NCBI GenBank assembly: GCA_013349725.1
Contig: DUZB01000053.1
Coordinates: 82-6,527, forward strand
Direction: 5' to 3'
DNA from: Deltaproteobacteria bacterium
Lineage (GTDB): Bacteria > Desulfobacterota > DSM-4660 > Desulfatiglandales > Desulfatiglandaceae
DNA length: 6,446 nt
Shown: positions 1-5,825 of the stretch, piece after piece
How the letters are laid out: every line of letters begins with the position of its first letter
How positions within the stretch are numbered: position 1 is the stretch's first letter
The notes under the pieces: model-generated
The model's input: the letters and a program-made list of their open reading frames with translations, nothing else
What the model was told of the DNA's origin: nothing
The model's database searches: none
Made by a program: the position numbers and the translations under genes

Positions 1-39
1 CTGAAAGGGGCTATTTTACTTGAAAACCGTAGAAGTTAA
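1..39 (+). CDS. Possible 3' tail of an upstream gene (partial)
   Basis: Frame 1 is open from the window edge and would end LKGAILLENRRS followed by TAA at 37-39. The other two forward frames close with TGA almost at once. Only 12 residues are visible, so no function can be assigned. The AAGTG repeat block starts around its stop codon, the same arrangement seen at the ends of two other genes in this window. This weakly favours a real gene end, but chance is equally possible. Confidence 0.2.
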   Translation: MKGAILLENRRS

Positions 40-66
40 AAGTGACTGAAGTGCCTAAAGTGATGG
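33..66. repeat. AAGTG short tandem repeat, period 9
   Basis: Three consecutive 9-base units begin with AAGTG or AAGTGA: AAGTGACTG (40-48), AAGTGCCTA (49-57) and AAGTGATGG (58-66). They are preceded by a degenerate AAGTTAA at 33-39. CTAAAGT at 55-61 is complementary to ACTTTAG at 138-144, so this block and the CACTT repeat downstream could base-pair around the 113-127 hairpin. Confidence 0.6.
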
Positions 67-112
67 AATCGCTTCGCTCAGTTGGCTTTATATAGTGGTC
101 AGAATTTCTTAA

Positions 113-127
113 TCCCGCCAGGCGGGA
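113..127. repeat. Perfect GC-rich palindrome
   Basis: TCCCGCC, a single A, then GGCGGGA: 7-base arms with a one-base centre. As RNA the loop would have to open by a few pairs. No T-tract follows, so it is not a terminator by itself. It could be a small interspersed palindrome, a protein-binding site, or a structural element of the leader of the downstream carbamoyltransferase gene. Confidence 0.7.
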
Positions 128-128
128 C

Positions 129-157
129 TCACTTCAAACTTTAGTTCACTTCAAACT
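129..157. repeat. 12-bp direct repeat TCACTTCAAACT, two copies
   Basis: Identical copies lie at 129-140 and 146-157, separated by TTAGT. The CACTT core is the reverse complement of the AAGTG core in the 33-66 block. This part of the leader is therefore made of the same short motif in inverted orientation. Confidence 0.7.
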
Positions 158-193
158 CCCGCAGTGTTTTTTCAGGCAGAAGCAGAGAACTCT

Positions 194-220
194 GACCCGG
201 TTATGAGGACCGGGTCTTTT
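194..220 (+). terminator. Rho-independent terminator hairpin
   Basis: GACCCGG (194-200) pairs perfectly with CCGGGTC (210-216) around the 9-base loop TTATGAGGA, and TTTT follows at 217-220. It either ends transcription entering from the left or acts as a conditional terminator in the leader of the carbamoyltransferase, whose start codon is 31 bases further on. Confidence 0.75.
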
Positions 221-233
221 ACGTTAGAATAAA

Positions 234-240
234 AGAAAGG
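234..240 (+). promoter_or_regulatory. Ribosome binding site of the carbamoyltransferase gene
   Basis: The purine-rich AGAAAGG lies 11 bases before the ATG at 252. An in-frame TAG at 246-248 rules out any earlier start, so the ATG at 252 is the first possible in-frame start. The encoded N-terminus already begins with the family's typical short strand and AGHD motif. Confidence 0.55.
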
Positions 241-251
241 TTTGGTAGTTC

Positions 252-2570
252 ATGGTACAATACCATCTGGGAATTTACGCTGGCCATGATACGGGTGTGG
301 CGGTGGTGGATGAAAATCTCGATATTGTGCATCTTTTTGAAGAGGAGCGGTTTAACGGCGAAAAGATGACCTACTTTAACCCCTACTTCGCCCTCAAAGA
401 GATCATCAGGCTTCCTCTGAAGCATTTCAAAACCATCACATTCGGGTTCAATCCGGACGAGGTGCAGGCCGATTTTCTCAAAAAATTTGTCCGTTTCCAA
501 AAAATACGCAGTGAAGAGATCCTGGAGTATCTCTTTGGCAAAGTCACATGGGACGAAGTGTGCTTTGCGGGACATCATGACTGCCACGCAGCAGGGGCCT
601 TTTTCCCATCGAATTTTGACAGCGCCCTGATAATGGTGGCTGACGGGACTGGAGAATCGGAATCCACATCTTTTTATGAAGGAAAAGACCACGCCATCTC
701 CAGGATATCCAGCGAACGAACAAACGATTTTTCCCTTGGCATCCTGTATCAGTATTTTACGGAATGGCTCGGGTACAGGACGCACAACACCTCTCAGCAT
801 TGTGGAAAAATCATGGGGCTGGCCAGTTACGGGAAGCCAGTTTACAGAGAGCGTATTTTAGAGATGCTTCGCAGTGAAGGGGCCGGATACCGGTGGCCCG
901 GAGGATCTCTCCTTGAAACGAGGGGAAAAATCGCGGAGGCTTTCGGCGGCCCCCGGCCAAGACCCGTAAACAGCTTCAGCAGGGAACAGGCTGATGTGGC
1001 CTGCAGCATTCAAACGGTGCTTGAAGAGATTATCCTTGAAAAACTTGGGGCTGTCAGGGAAATGCATCCTTTTCAAAATCTCTGCTTTTCCGGCGGCGTC
1101 GCCATGAACAGCCTTCTCAATTACCGTATTCTGCAGTCCGGGATCTGCGACGATATTTTCGTGCAACCCCTCTCCTCGGACAGGGGGATCGCTCTGGGTG
1201 CGGCCCTGGCTTCGGCTGCAAGGTTTTCCTCGTCCCGTTCTTCTGCATCCCGTTTTTCTGCATCACGGCGGAAAATCCAGAATGTGTATGCTGGATATGG
1301 AGAGATTTCTCCACAGGCGGAGCTGGACAGGCTGATCAGGGAATATGATTTTCCTGTCTTTGTGGAGAGCAGGGAAGCTTCACCGAAGGAGATCGCGGGA
1401 TTCCTTGACGCGGGCCAGATCCTGGCCCTTTTTCAAGGGAAACAGGAAATAGGCCCGAGGGCGCTTGGAAATCGGTCCATTATGGCTGCGCCCACCGTGG
1501 CGTCGCGGGACAGGACCAATGAGAGGATTAAATACAGGGAACCCTGGCGCCCCTTTGCCCCCACAATCATGGAGGAAGAGGTGGGCCATTATTTCGACAG
1601 GTTCCGGGCGGAGCCTTTTATGTCCGTCATCTACGGGGTCCTTCCAGACAAGATAAAAGGCATGGAAGGGGTCACCCATGTGGATGGAACGGCCCGACTG
1701 CAGACAGTGAGCGAAAAGCAAAACCCCGTGTTTTATGAAATTATTAAGGAATACAAAAAGCTCAGCGGGATTCCTGTTATTCTGAACACGTCTTTCAATA
1801 TCAATGCCCAACCCATCATTCGCACCGTATATGATGCCGTGCTTACCTTTCTCTGTTGCGGGATAGACGGTCTTCTGATTGAAAATACCCTCGTCAGAAA
1901 AAAAGAAAGCCTGCCAAGGGATTGCCTGAACCGGCTGGACCGTATTCTGGCGGAAGTCACCAGGGATGCCCGATCCATTGCATTGCAGATCCTTGATTAT
2001 TCGGAGGAAACCCGGAAGTTACTTTCTGAACTTCTGGGCTGCCCCAGCATCCGGTTTCGAAAGCGTTATGGATCAAAACCGATTTCGCGGTGTTTTATAA
2101 AAGGGCATACGAAAATGAGCTGGGATATTATCTCCCATATGACACCCCATGTGGGGCAGTTCAACTATGGTGAAGAAGGGTTTCCGAAGATCCATGACGG
2201 CGAAATCTGCATCCTGGTATCCGGGAAAAAGCTCATAGAAGCATCAAGCAAGCCAACCAGGACCTATGTGGGGTTTGACCGGGAAGTGCACTGTGAAATG
2301 ATTCGTGCCTGCCACGCCATGCCCGACAGAGAACGGTATTTTTTCCTTGACAGGGAATATCACCTGTTTGATGCGGACTACCTCTATGGAAGGCTGAAGC
2401 CGTTCAAGATAAAGGAAGCTGTAACACTCTCCTACGGAGCTGCGGTTTCAAATGTCCCTTCCCGTGAAGGCAGCCTGTCTGCATGCCCACCCGCACAGGC
2501 AGGCCTGGAGGAAAAGCGACTTATAAGCAGCGAACAGGAAGATATGTTCGAGACCTTAGCGGATGCGTAG
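252..2570 (+). CDS. Carbamoyltransferase (NodU/CmcH/TobZ family) with C-terminal extension
   Basis: Family members transfer a carbamoyl group from carbamoyl phosphate to a hydroxyl of a sugar, antibiotic or lipid, via carbamoyl-AMP. The 772-aa product is complete for this family. The N-terminal Kae1-like domain starts with YAGHD and EEERF. It then has the metal-binding HHDCH (108-112), DGTGE (131-135), KIMGLASYG (186-194), FSGGVAMNS (279-287) and DRGIALGAAL. The C-terminal carbamoyltransferase domain has the signature GPRALGNRS (401-409), WRPFAPTIMEEE, DGTARLQTV and NTSFN (512-516). Family homology usually ends near residue 550. About 220 further residues follow that I do not recognise; they are hydrophilic, contain several His and Cys, and show no membrane segment or signal peptide. 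A Ser/Arg triple repeat (325-339) fills the linker between the two domains. The gene stands alone on its strand, so the acceptor molecule cannot be inferred. It could be a nodulation-factor, polysaccharide or natural-product type enzyme. Confidence 0.93.
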   Translation: MVQYHLGIYAGHDTGVAVVDENLDIVHLFEEERFNGEKMTYFNPYFALKEIIRLPLKHFKTITFGFNPDEVQADFLKKFVRFQKIRSEEILEYLFGKVTWDEVCFAGHHDCHAAGAFFPSNFDSALIMVADGTGESESTSFYEGKDHAISRISSERTNDFSLGILYQYFTEWLGYRTHNTSQHCGKIMGLASYGKPVYRERILEMLRSEGAGYRWPGGSLLETRGKIAEAFGGPRPRPVNSFSREQADVACSIQTVLEEIILEKLGAVREMHPFQNLCFSGGVAMNSLLNYRILQSGICDDIFVQPLSSDRGIALGAALASAARFSSSRSSASRFSASRRKIQNVYAGYGEISPQAELDRLIREYDFPVFVESREASPKEIAGFLDAGQILALFQGKQEIGPRALGNRSIMAAPTVASRDRTNERIKYREPWRPFAPTIMEEEVGHYFDRFRAEPFMSVIYGVLPDKIKGMEGVTHVDGTARLQTVSEKQNPVFYEIIKEYKKLSGIPVILNTSFNINAQPIIRTVYDAVLTFLCCGIDGLLIENTLVRKKESLPRDCLNRLDRILAEVTRDARSIALQILDYSEETRKLLSELLGCPSIRFRKRYGSKPISRCFIKGHTKMSWDIISHMTPHVGQFNYGEEGFPKIHDGEICILVSGKKLIEASSKPTRTYVGFDREVHCEMIRACHAMPDRERYFFLDREYHLFDADYLYGRLKPFKIKEAVTLSYGAAVSNVPSREGSLSACPPAQAGLEEKRLISSEQEDMFETLADA
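1224..1268 (+). repeat. Three in-frame 15-bp repeats in the carbamoyltransferase linker
   Basis: The units encode FSSSR, SSASR and FSASR (residues 325-339), followed by R and K. At DNA level the second and third units share most of their bases (TTCTGCATC then CCG or ACG). The repeat lies just after DRGIALGAAL, where the family has a variable linker, so expansion or contraction by 15 bases would keep the frame and probably the fold. Confidence 0.75.
2473..2504. repeat. Imperfect palindrome inside the carbamoyltransferase 3' end
   Basis: GCCTGTCTG (2473-2481) can pair with CAGGCAGGC (2496-2504) with one G-T wobble, around a 14-base loop containing GCATGC. It encodes part of SLSACPPAQAG near the C-terminus, a Cys/Pro/Ala stretch unlike the surrounding charged sequence. 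It may be a small palindromic element inserted in frame. No T-tract follows, so it is not a standard terminator. Confidence 0.4.
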
Positions 2571-2582
2571 AGTTTATTTTTA

Positions 2583-2638
2583 AGTGACGAGTGACGAGTG
2601 ACGAGTGGCAAGTGACCAATAACTAATCACCAGTAACT
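2583..2638. repeat. Heptanucleotide tandem array, eight units
   Basis: Three perfect AGTGACG units start at 2583, 2590 and 2597. They are followed by AGTGGCA, AGTGACC, AATAACT, AATCACC and AGTAACT with unbroken 7-base spacing to 2638. Units decay from left to right. The array fills most of the gap between two converging genes and enters the acetyltransferase gene, supplying its TAG stop (2623-2625) and the codons for its last residues (VTGD). Confidence 0.85.
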
Positions 2639-3141
2639 TCCGAAGGCTTACGGGGAGGAGCCGCTGGGGCGTTTGTAAAAACGCCCAGTTCATGTCCGGT
2701 CCTGTCGTTGATGAAGGTGGCGGATAGGATCATCCCTTCCCGGTAAGTCATTTTGAGAGGAAACGGGTTGTCCATCCGGATCGTGACGTAGATCTTCCTG
2801 CCTTCGGATCGTTCAATCAATCCTCTGATAATGTTTCCTCCGATTCCCCGATCTCTGAAGTCCTCTCTTACCGCGGTATATCCCCTTTCCAGGTATCCGG
2901 AAAGATCCAGCCCCGTGGCGTTTTCGATCTTTTTTCTGTAGGCTTCCTTGGGGAATTTGTGGGTGCTGGTGCCGATGATTTTATCTCCATGGGCCGCGTA
3001 TCCAACGAGGAAGGCGTTGCGGAGCATTTCCCGTGCCCAGGATGTCCCCACGCCTCCCGCTTCTTTGATGAGGAGGTAAATGGCCTCCAGAGTTGCTGAA
3101 TACATTTCTTCAGGTTTTTGGAAGTAATATTCTATGTTCAT
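2623..3141 (-). CDS. GNAT-family N-acetyltransferase
   Basis: A 172-aa soluble protein, the usual size for a single GNAT domain. These enzymes move an acetyl group from acetyl-CoA to an amine of a small molecule or protein. The acetyl-CoA binding motif A is visible as TAVREDFRDRGIGGNIIRGL (89-108), with the pyrophosphate-binding core RDRGIGG at 96-102 after a beta-strand. Earlier, AHGDKIIGTST (50-60) matches the strand 2-3 hairpin. MTYREGMILSATFIN (131-145) resembles the late strand-helix part, where the typical 'Y.k.GF' is replaced by YREGM. The substrate is unknown. The ATG at 3139-3141 is preceded by a GGTTTCA array (TGAAACC on this strand) and no Shine-Dalgarno sequence. M13 is a possible alternative start. 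The last residues and stop are formed by a heptamer array, so the C-terminus (PAAPPRKPSEVTGD) may be recently altered. It converges with the carbamoyltransferase; a functional link is not shown. Confidence 0.82.
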   Translation of the reverse strand: MNIEYYFQKPEEMYSATLEAIYLLIKEAGGVGTSWAREMLRNAFLVGYAAHGDKIIGTSTHKFPKEAYRKKIENATGLDLSGYLERGYTAVREDFRDRGIGGNIIRGLIERSEGRKIYVTIRMDNPFPLKMTYREGMILSATFINDRTGHELGVFTNAPAAPPRKPSEVTGD

Positions 3142-3142
3142 C

Positions 3143-3163
3143 GGTTTCAGGTTTCGGGTTTCA
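3143..3163. repeat. Heptanucleotide tandem array GGTTTCA, three units
   Basis: GGTTTCA (3143-3149), GGTTTCG (3150-3156) and GGTTTCA (3157-3163) are in perfect 7-base register. The array ends one base from the acetyltransferase start codon and occupies the place where a ribosome binding site would be expected. Confidence 0.8.
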
Positions 3164-3200
3164 GCGCCTATGTTCCAGATTTTCAGCTATAGAAAGCATA

Positions 3201-3229
3201 ACTATTGGATATTATGTTTTATCTTTCAA
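3201..3229 (-). promoter_or_regulatory. Candidate sigma70-type promoter for the acetyltransferase gene
   Basis: On the minus strand TTGAAA (3224-3229, five of six matches to the -35 consensus) is followed after 17 bases by AATAGT (3201-3206, four of six matches to -10). It lies in the most AT-rich part of the gap, about 60 bases upstream of the start codon. Several other TA-rich hexamers nearby could serve instead. Confidence 0.35.
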
Positions 3230-3247
3230 AAGTTATCCGGGTTTTTC

Positions 3248-3275
3248 CCTGACACCTGACACCTGGTGCCTGAAT
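3248..3275. repeat. Heptanucleotide tandem array CCTGACA, four units
   Basis: CCTGACA (3248-3254), CCTGACA (3255-3261), CCTGGTG (3262-3268) and CCTGAAT (3269-3275) keep exact 7-base spacing. The last unit overlaps the left arm of the hairpin at 3273-3292. Confidence 0.8.
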
Positions 3276-3292
3276 CACGCCAATGCGTGATT
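3273..3292 (-). terminator. Stem-loop downstream of the corrinoid operon, probable terminator
   Basis: AATCACGC (3273-3280) pairs perfectly with GCGTGATT (3285-3292) around a 4-base loop, starting 12 bases past the RACo stop codon. The T-tract is short and partly inside the stem in both directions (TTTT at 3291-3294 on the plus strand), so termination efficiency may be modest. Position argues that it ends the minus-strand operon. Confidence 0.5.
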
Positions 3293-3304
3293 TTGGTTCA
3301 GTCT

Positions 3305-5146
3305 CTACCTGTCTCTGGCCTGGCTGTAGAATAGGCTGGATACAAAAAGGTCCTGAAAGCGGGACAAACCCGAAAGTTCCACATATTCCATGTGACTGGC
3401 TATTCTCTCCGCCTCCCTTCTCTGATTTTTGTCCATCAGGGCCAGGCACGCGCCGTGCAGAGCGGCATTCCCGATTCCTATAACGCTCGTTGTAGAACAA
3501 CCCGGGATAAGGTCGATTGCGCAGGCATCCAGTGGTTCCACATAATTTCCTCCGGCCCCCGCAAGGAGAATCAGGTCAGGCTTTACCATCCCGGCTTTTT
3601 CCATGATGAGCTGTGCTCCGGCATGAAGGGCGGCTTTGGCCATTTGGAGTTCGGATAAATCCTTTCCGCTCAGAACGATGTCTTCTTTCAGGTCTGCTTC
3701 AGACTTCCAGACCAGGACAAACTCGTTTCCGTCCTGTCCCGGGCGTAAGCGCGGAGTCTTAATGGCATCATTGAATCTCCCGTTTGCCAGGATAATCCCG
3801 GTTCTCACCATTTCAGCCGCCGCAGAAATAATCCCTGATCCGCAAATCCCCAAGGCCCGTTTCTCCAGAATCGTTCGGAACCGGACTTCGTACGTAACGG
3901 GATCGATCCTCACCCTGTCTATGGCGCCGGCGGCCGCGCGCATGCCGAAACGGATATGCCCTCCCTCAAAGGCAGGGCCCGCGGCGGTGGAACAGCAGAT
4001 GACCCCTTTGTTGTTTCCAAAGAGGATTTCCCCGTTGGTTCCGAGATCGATAAGAAGCGTCGCCGGCTTACGCCTGTGAATCCGGGTAGCCAGGGCGCAG
4101 GCGATGGCATCGCTGCCTACGAATCCTGCCTTTACGGGAAGGAGATAAACATATGCGGAGGGAGAGATTTCCAGCTTCAGGTCCCTCGCTTTCATATATT
4201 CTCCTTTCTGAAAAACCGGGGTATAGGGGGCCTCCGCCAAATATTTTGGAATCACTCCGGCAAAAAGATGATGCATGGCCGTATTTCCTACCACGGCAGC
4301 TTCCAGGATGTGGGTGGCATCGATTCCGGCAACCTGTGCAGCATCTCTGATGAGGTCATTCATACAGACCATCATTCGAGACTGCAGGAGACCGAGGTGA
4401 TCTTTTCCTTTGTTGCAGAAGTGGATGCGCGTAAGGATGTCTTCCCCGAAATGGATCTGGGGATTCATGGCGGCTGTTACGGCTATTTTTCTGCCGGAAA
4501 CCAGATCAATCAGACAGGCCGCCACCGTCGTTGTCCCCATATCAAAGGCCACTCCGAAAAATCCGCCTTTCCCGGCAGGCCTGACATGAATGATTTCCTT
4601 TCTTTGAAACAGGATAACGTCGACCCCCCTGGCCCCGGAACGCAGCGAATTCGGGAGGTCTTTCAGTGCCTGAGAATCGATGGCAGGATTCTTTATTCCA
4701 TATCCCGCGCTGAGTGCGGACAGGAGCCGCTCTTTGTCAGCCGTCACACGGCCAAGAACCGGGGGGGGGACCTCCACGCGAAACGGCTTCAGCGCGGGAT
4801 TCAGTCGACCGAGATAGTTGTAGCTGGTTGAGGAGGTGAGAATAATCTGACGCCCTGTTCGACTCTCCTCGGGGATATGGACCCGGGCGCCGCCGTCCAA
4901 TATGGTCTCGCAGGCCAGGCGGTACCCTTTCCGGGTCAGGTCGCCCAGGATTTCCGTTTCACGTTCGGTCGGTTCCGGGATTCGGCCCTCTACGGTTTCG
5001 AGCCGAATTCTGCACTTGCCGCAGGTTTTCCTGCCGCCACAGTCCGATGTCAGGGGGATGCCCGCGGCTCTTGCCAGCTCCAGGAGGCTGGATTTTCCGT
5101 CCGCCTCTTTTTCCTTCCCGAAGGAGTCAAAAAGAATTGTTTTCAT
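3305..5146 (-). CDS. Reductive activator of corrinoid proteins (RACo-type, ferredoxin plus ASKHA domain)
   Basis: Members of this family use ATP and low-potential electrons to reduce inactive Co(II) of corrinoid methyl-carrier proteins back to Co(I). The 613-aa product has an N-terminal [2Fe-2S] ferredoxin domain with ligands C36, C42, C45 and C79 (DCGGRKTCGKC, RLAC). A linker region follows, then an actin-like ATPase domain with FDMGTTT (201-207), GNTAMHHLF (287-295), DLGTNGE (367-373), STAAGPAFEGG (386-396), CGSGI (435-439) and LLAGAGGNY (527-535). All expected blocks are present and length is normal for the family. The start MKTILFD is followed by a normal first ferredoxin strand. No clear Shine-Dalgarno sequence is present; a short gap of 31 bases separates it from the corrinoid protein gene, so it is probably expressed from the same transcript. 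A run of nine C on the coding strand encodes VPPPV (126-130) in the linker. The adjacent corrinoid protein is its likely client. Confidence 0.93.
   Translation of the reverse strand: MKTILFDSFGKEKEADGKSSLLELARAAGIPLTSDCGGRKTCGKCRIRLETVEGRIPEPTERETEILGDLTRKGYRLACETILDGGARVHIPEESRTGRQIILTSSTSYNYLGRLNPALKPFRVEVPPPVLGRVTADKERLLSALSAGYGIKNPAIDSQALKDLPNSLRSGARGVDVILFQRKEIIHVRPAGKGGFFGVAFDMGTTTVAACLIDLVSGRKIAVTAAMNPQIHFGEDILTRIHFCNKGKDHLGLLQSRMMVCMNDLIRDAAQVAGIDATHILEAAVVGNTAMHHLFAGVIPKYLAEAPYTPVFQKGEYMKARDLKLEISPSAYVYLLPVKAGFVGSDAIACALATRIHRRKPATLLIDLGTNGEILFGNNKGVICCSTAAGPAFEGGHIRFGMRAAAGAIDRVRIDPVTYEVRFRTILEKRALGICGSGIISAAAEMVRTGIILANGRFNDAIKTPRLRPGQDGNEFVLVWKSEADLKEDIVLSGKDLSELQMAKAALHAGAQLIMEKAGMVKPDLILLAGAGGNYVEPLDACAIDLIPGCSTTSVIGIGNAALHGACLALMDKNQRREAERIASHMEYVELSGLSRFQDLFVSSLFYSQARDR
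4761..4769. repeat. Nine-G homopolymer inside the RACo gene
   Basis: Nine consecutive G on the plus strand (C9 on the coding strand) span the end of V126, P127, P128 and P129. Loss or gain of one base would truncate RACo after the ferredoxin domain. Tracts of this length are prone to slippage in cells and to sequencing error. The frame is open as given. Confidence 0.9.
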
Positions 5147-5163
5147 TCCAAAAAAATGCTTTT

Positions 5164-5191
5164 CCCAGTTTCCAGTTTCAAATTTCCCTCT
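5164..5191. repeat. Heptanucleotide array between the corrinoid protein and RACo genes
   Basis: CCCAGTT (5164-5170), TCCAGTT (5171-5177), TCAAATT (5178-5184) and TCCCTCT (5185-5191) are in 7-base register with a recurring TTTC. Only the first two are close matches. The array provides the TGA stop of the corrinoid protein (complement of TCA at 5178-5180) and codes for its last residues (REI). A run of seven A (5150-5156) lies between the array and the RACo start. Confidence 0.6.
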
Positions 5192-5825
5192 TTACCATCT
5201 CCTTCATCCTGCTCACCCCTTCCGCCGCGTCTTTCGCATAGGCATCGGCCCCGCACGTATCGATCACAAATTTCCGGGTCATGGCCGCGCCCCCGCATAT
5301 GATCTTTACTTCTTTCCCCAGGGTGCTGTTCCTGATGGCCTTTACGGTCTCTTCAACATAGGGGTCGCCAGTTGTCAACAGGGAGGAGAGTCCGATCACC
5401 TGGGCATGGTTCTCTTTTGCTTTTGTTACGAAAACGTCCGGTGGAACATTTTCCCCTAAATCGATTACTTTAAAGCCGGAGGTTTCCAGCAGGAGTTTTG
5501 TTAAATTTTTCCCTATATCATGGAGATCACCAAAAACCGTACCCATAACCACCGTTCCAAGATTCCTGTCCGCATCTGTTTTCAACAGCGGTTTTACGAT
5601 GTCCATGCAGGCCTGCATGGTCCGAGCGGAAATCATCATTTCCGGGACAAAAATCTCTTTTTTCTCAAACCGCTCCCCCACCGCATTCAGCCCTGCAATG
5701 AGTGCATGGTCGATGATTTTGCCGGGGTCTGTCTTATTGTCCACCGCTTTTCTCGTAAGCGCCACCGCATCTTTCAGCTTTCCGGATATCACCGCATCTT
5801 TCAGTTCTTCAAGGTCCGATTTCAT
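5178..5825 (-). CDS. Corrinoid (B12-binding) methyl-carrier protein, MtbC/MttC/MtgC type
   Basis: A 215-aa cytoplasmic protein that carries a methyl group on a corrinoid between a substrate-specific methyltransferase and the pterin-dependent one. Residues 1-85 form the helical cap domain (VGERFEKKEIFVPEMMISAR, 49-68, is a strong family signature). Residues 90-215 form the Rossmann-like B12 domain. The cobalt-ligating loop GDLHDIGKN (99-107) has D100, H102 and G105 of the DxHxxG motif. GLSSLLTTG (145-153) and CGGAAMT (177-183) contact the corrinoid tail. Length is typical. The ATG overlaps the end of the upstream methyltransferase by 17 bases and has no clear Shine-Dalgarno sequence, suggesting translational coupling. 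RACo follows directly. The methyl donor (a methylamine, glycine betaine or a methoxyaromatic, for example) cannot be told from this subunit. It is probably made from one transcript with its neighbours. Confidence 0.94.
   Translation of the reverse strand: MKSDLEELKDAVISGKLKDAVALTRKAVDNKTDPGKIIDHALIAGLNAVGERFEKKEIFVPEMMISARTMQACMDIVKPLLKTDADRNLGTVVMGTVFGDLHDIGKNLTKLLLETSGFKVIDLGENVPPDVFVTKAKENHAQVIGLSSLLTTGDPYVEETVKAIRNSTLGKEVKIICGGAAMTRKFVIDTCGADAYAKDAAEGVSRMKEMVKREI

Larger units (their letters stand above)
97..220 (+). promoter_or_regulatory. Candidate attenuator leader of the carbamoyltransferase gene
   Basis: The terminator hairpin at 194-216 sits directly in front of the ribosome binding site and start codon, with no room for a full promoter between them. 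GGTCAGA at 97-103 is exactly complementary to TCTGACC at 191-197. The pairing extends, after one mismatch (104/190), through 105-107 with 187-189. This alternative helix would take up the first four bases of the terminator's 5' arm, as an antiterminator does. No known riboswitch class is recognised. A plain terminator of an upstream gene is the simpler reading. Confidence 0.25.

Noticed and set aside
87..96. TTTATATAGT as a -10 box for the carbamoyltransferase
   Set aside because: No acceptable -35 hexamer is found 16-18 bases upstream, and transcription from here would meet the terminator at 194-220; it could matter only if the attenuator idea is right.
219..800. Minus-strand open frame opposite the carbamoyltransferase N-terminus (193 codons)
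   Set aside because: The plus strand carries the metal-binding and catalytic motifs; the reverse reading has no domain.
2583..2638. CRISPR array
   Set aside because: Units are only 7 bases with no spacers, and no cas gene is near.
3219..3500. Minus-strand frame covering the RACo 3' end and the downstream gap (93 codons)
   Set aside because: Mostly an out-of-frame reading of RACo that runs on through the hairpin and the CCTGACA array; no motif or start signal.
3956..4831. Long open frame on the plus strand opposite RACo (291 codons)
   Set aside because: It lies antisense to a gene with complete family motifs and its own translation shows no recognisable domain; it is a codon-usage shadow.
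4877..5459. Overlapping plus-strand open frames across the RACo and corrinoid protein genes
   Set aside because: They are antisense to two well-supported genes, rich in Ser/Pro/Arg/Phe, and run through the intergenic repeat; no coding signal.
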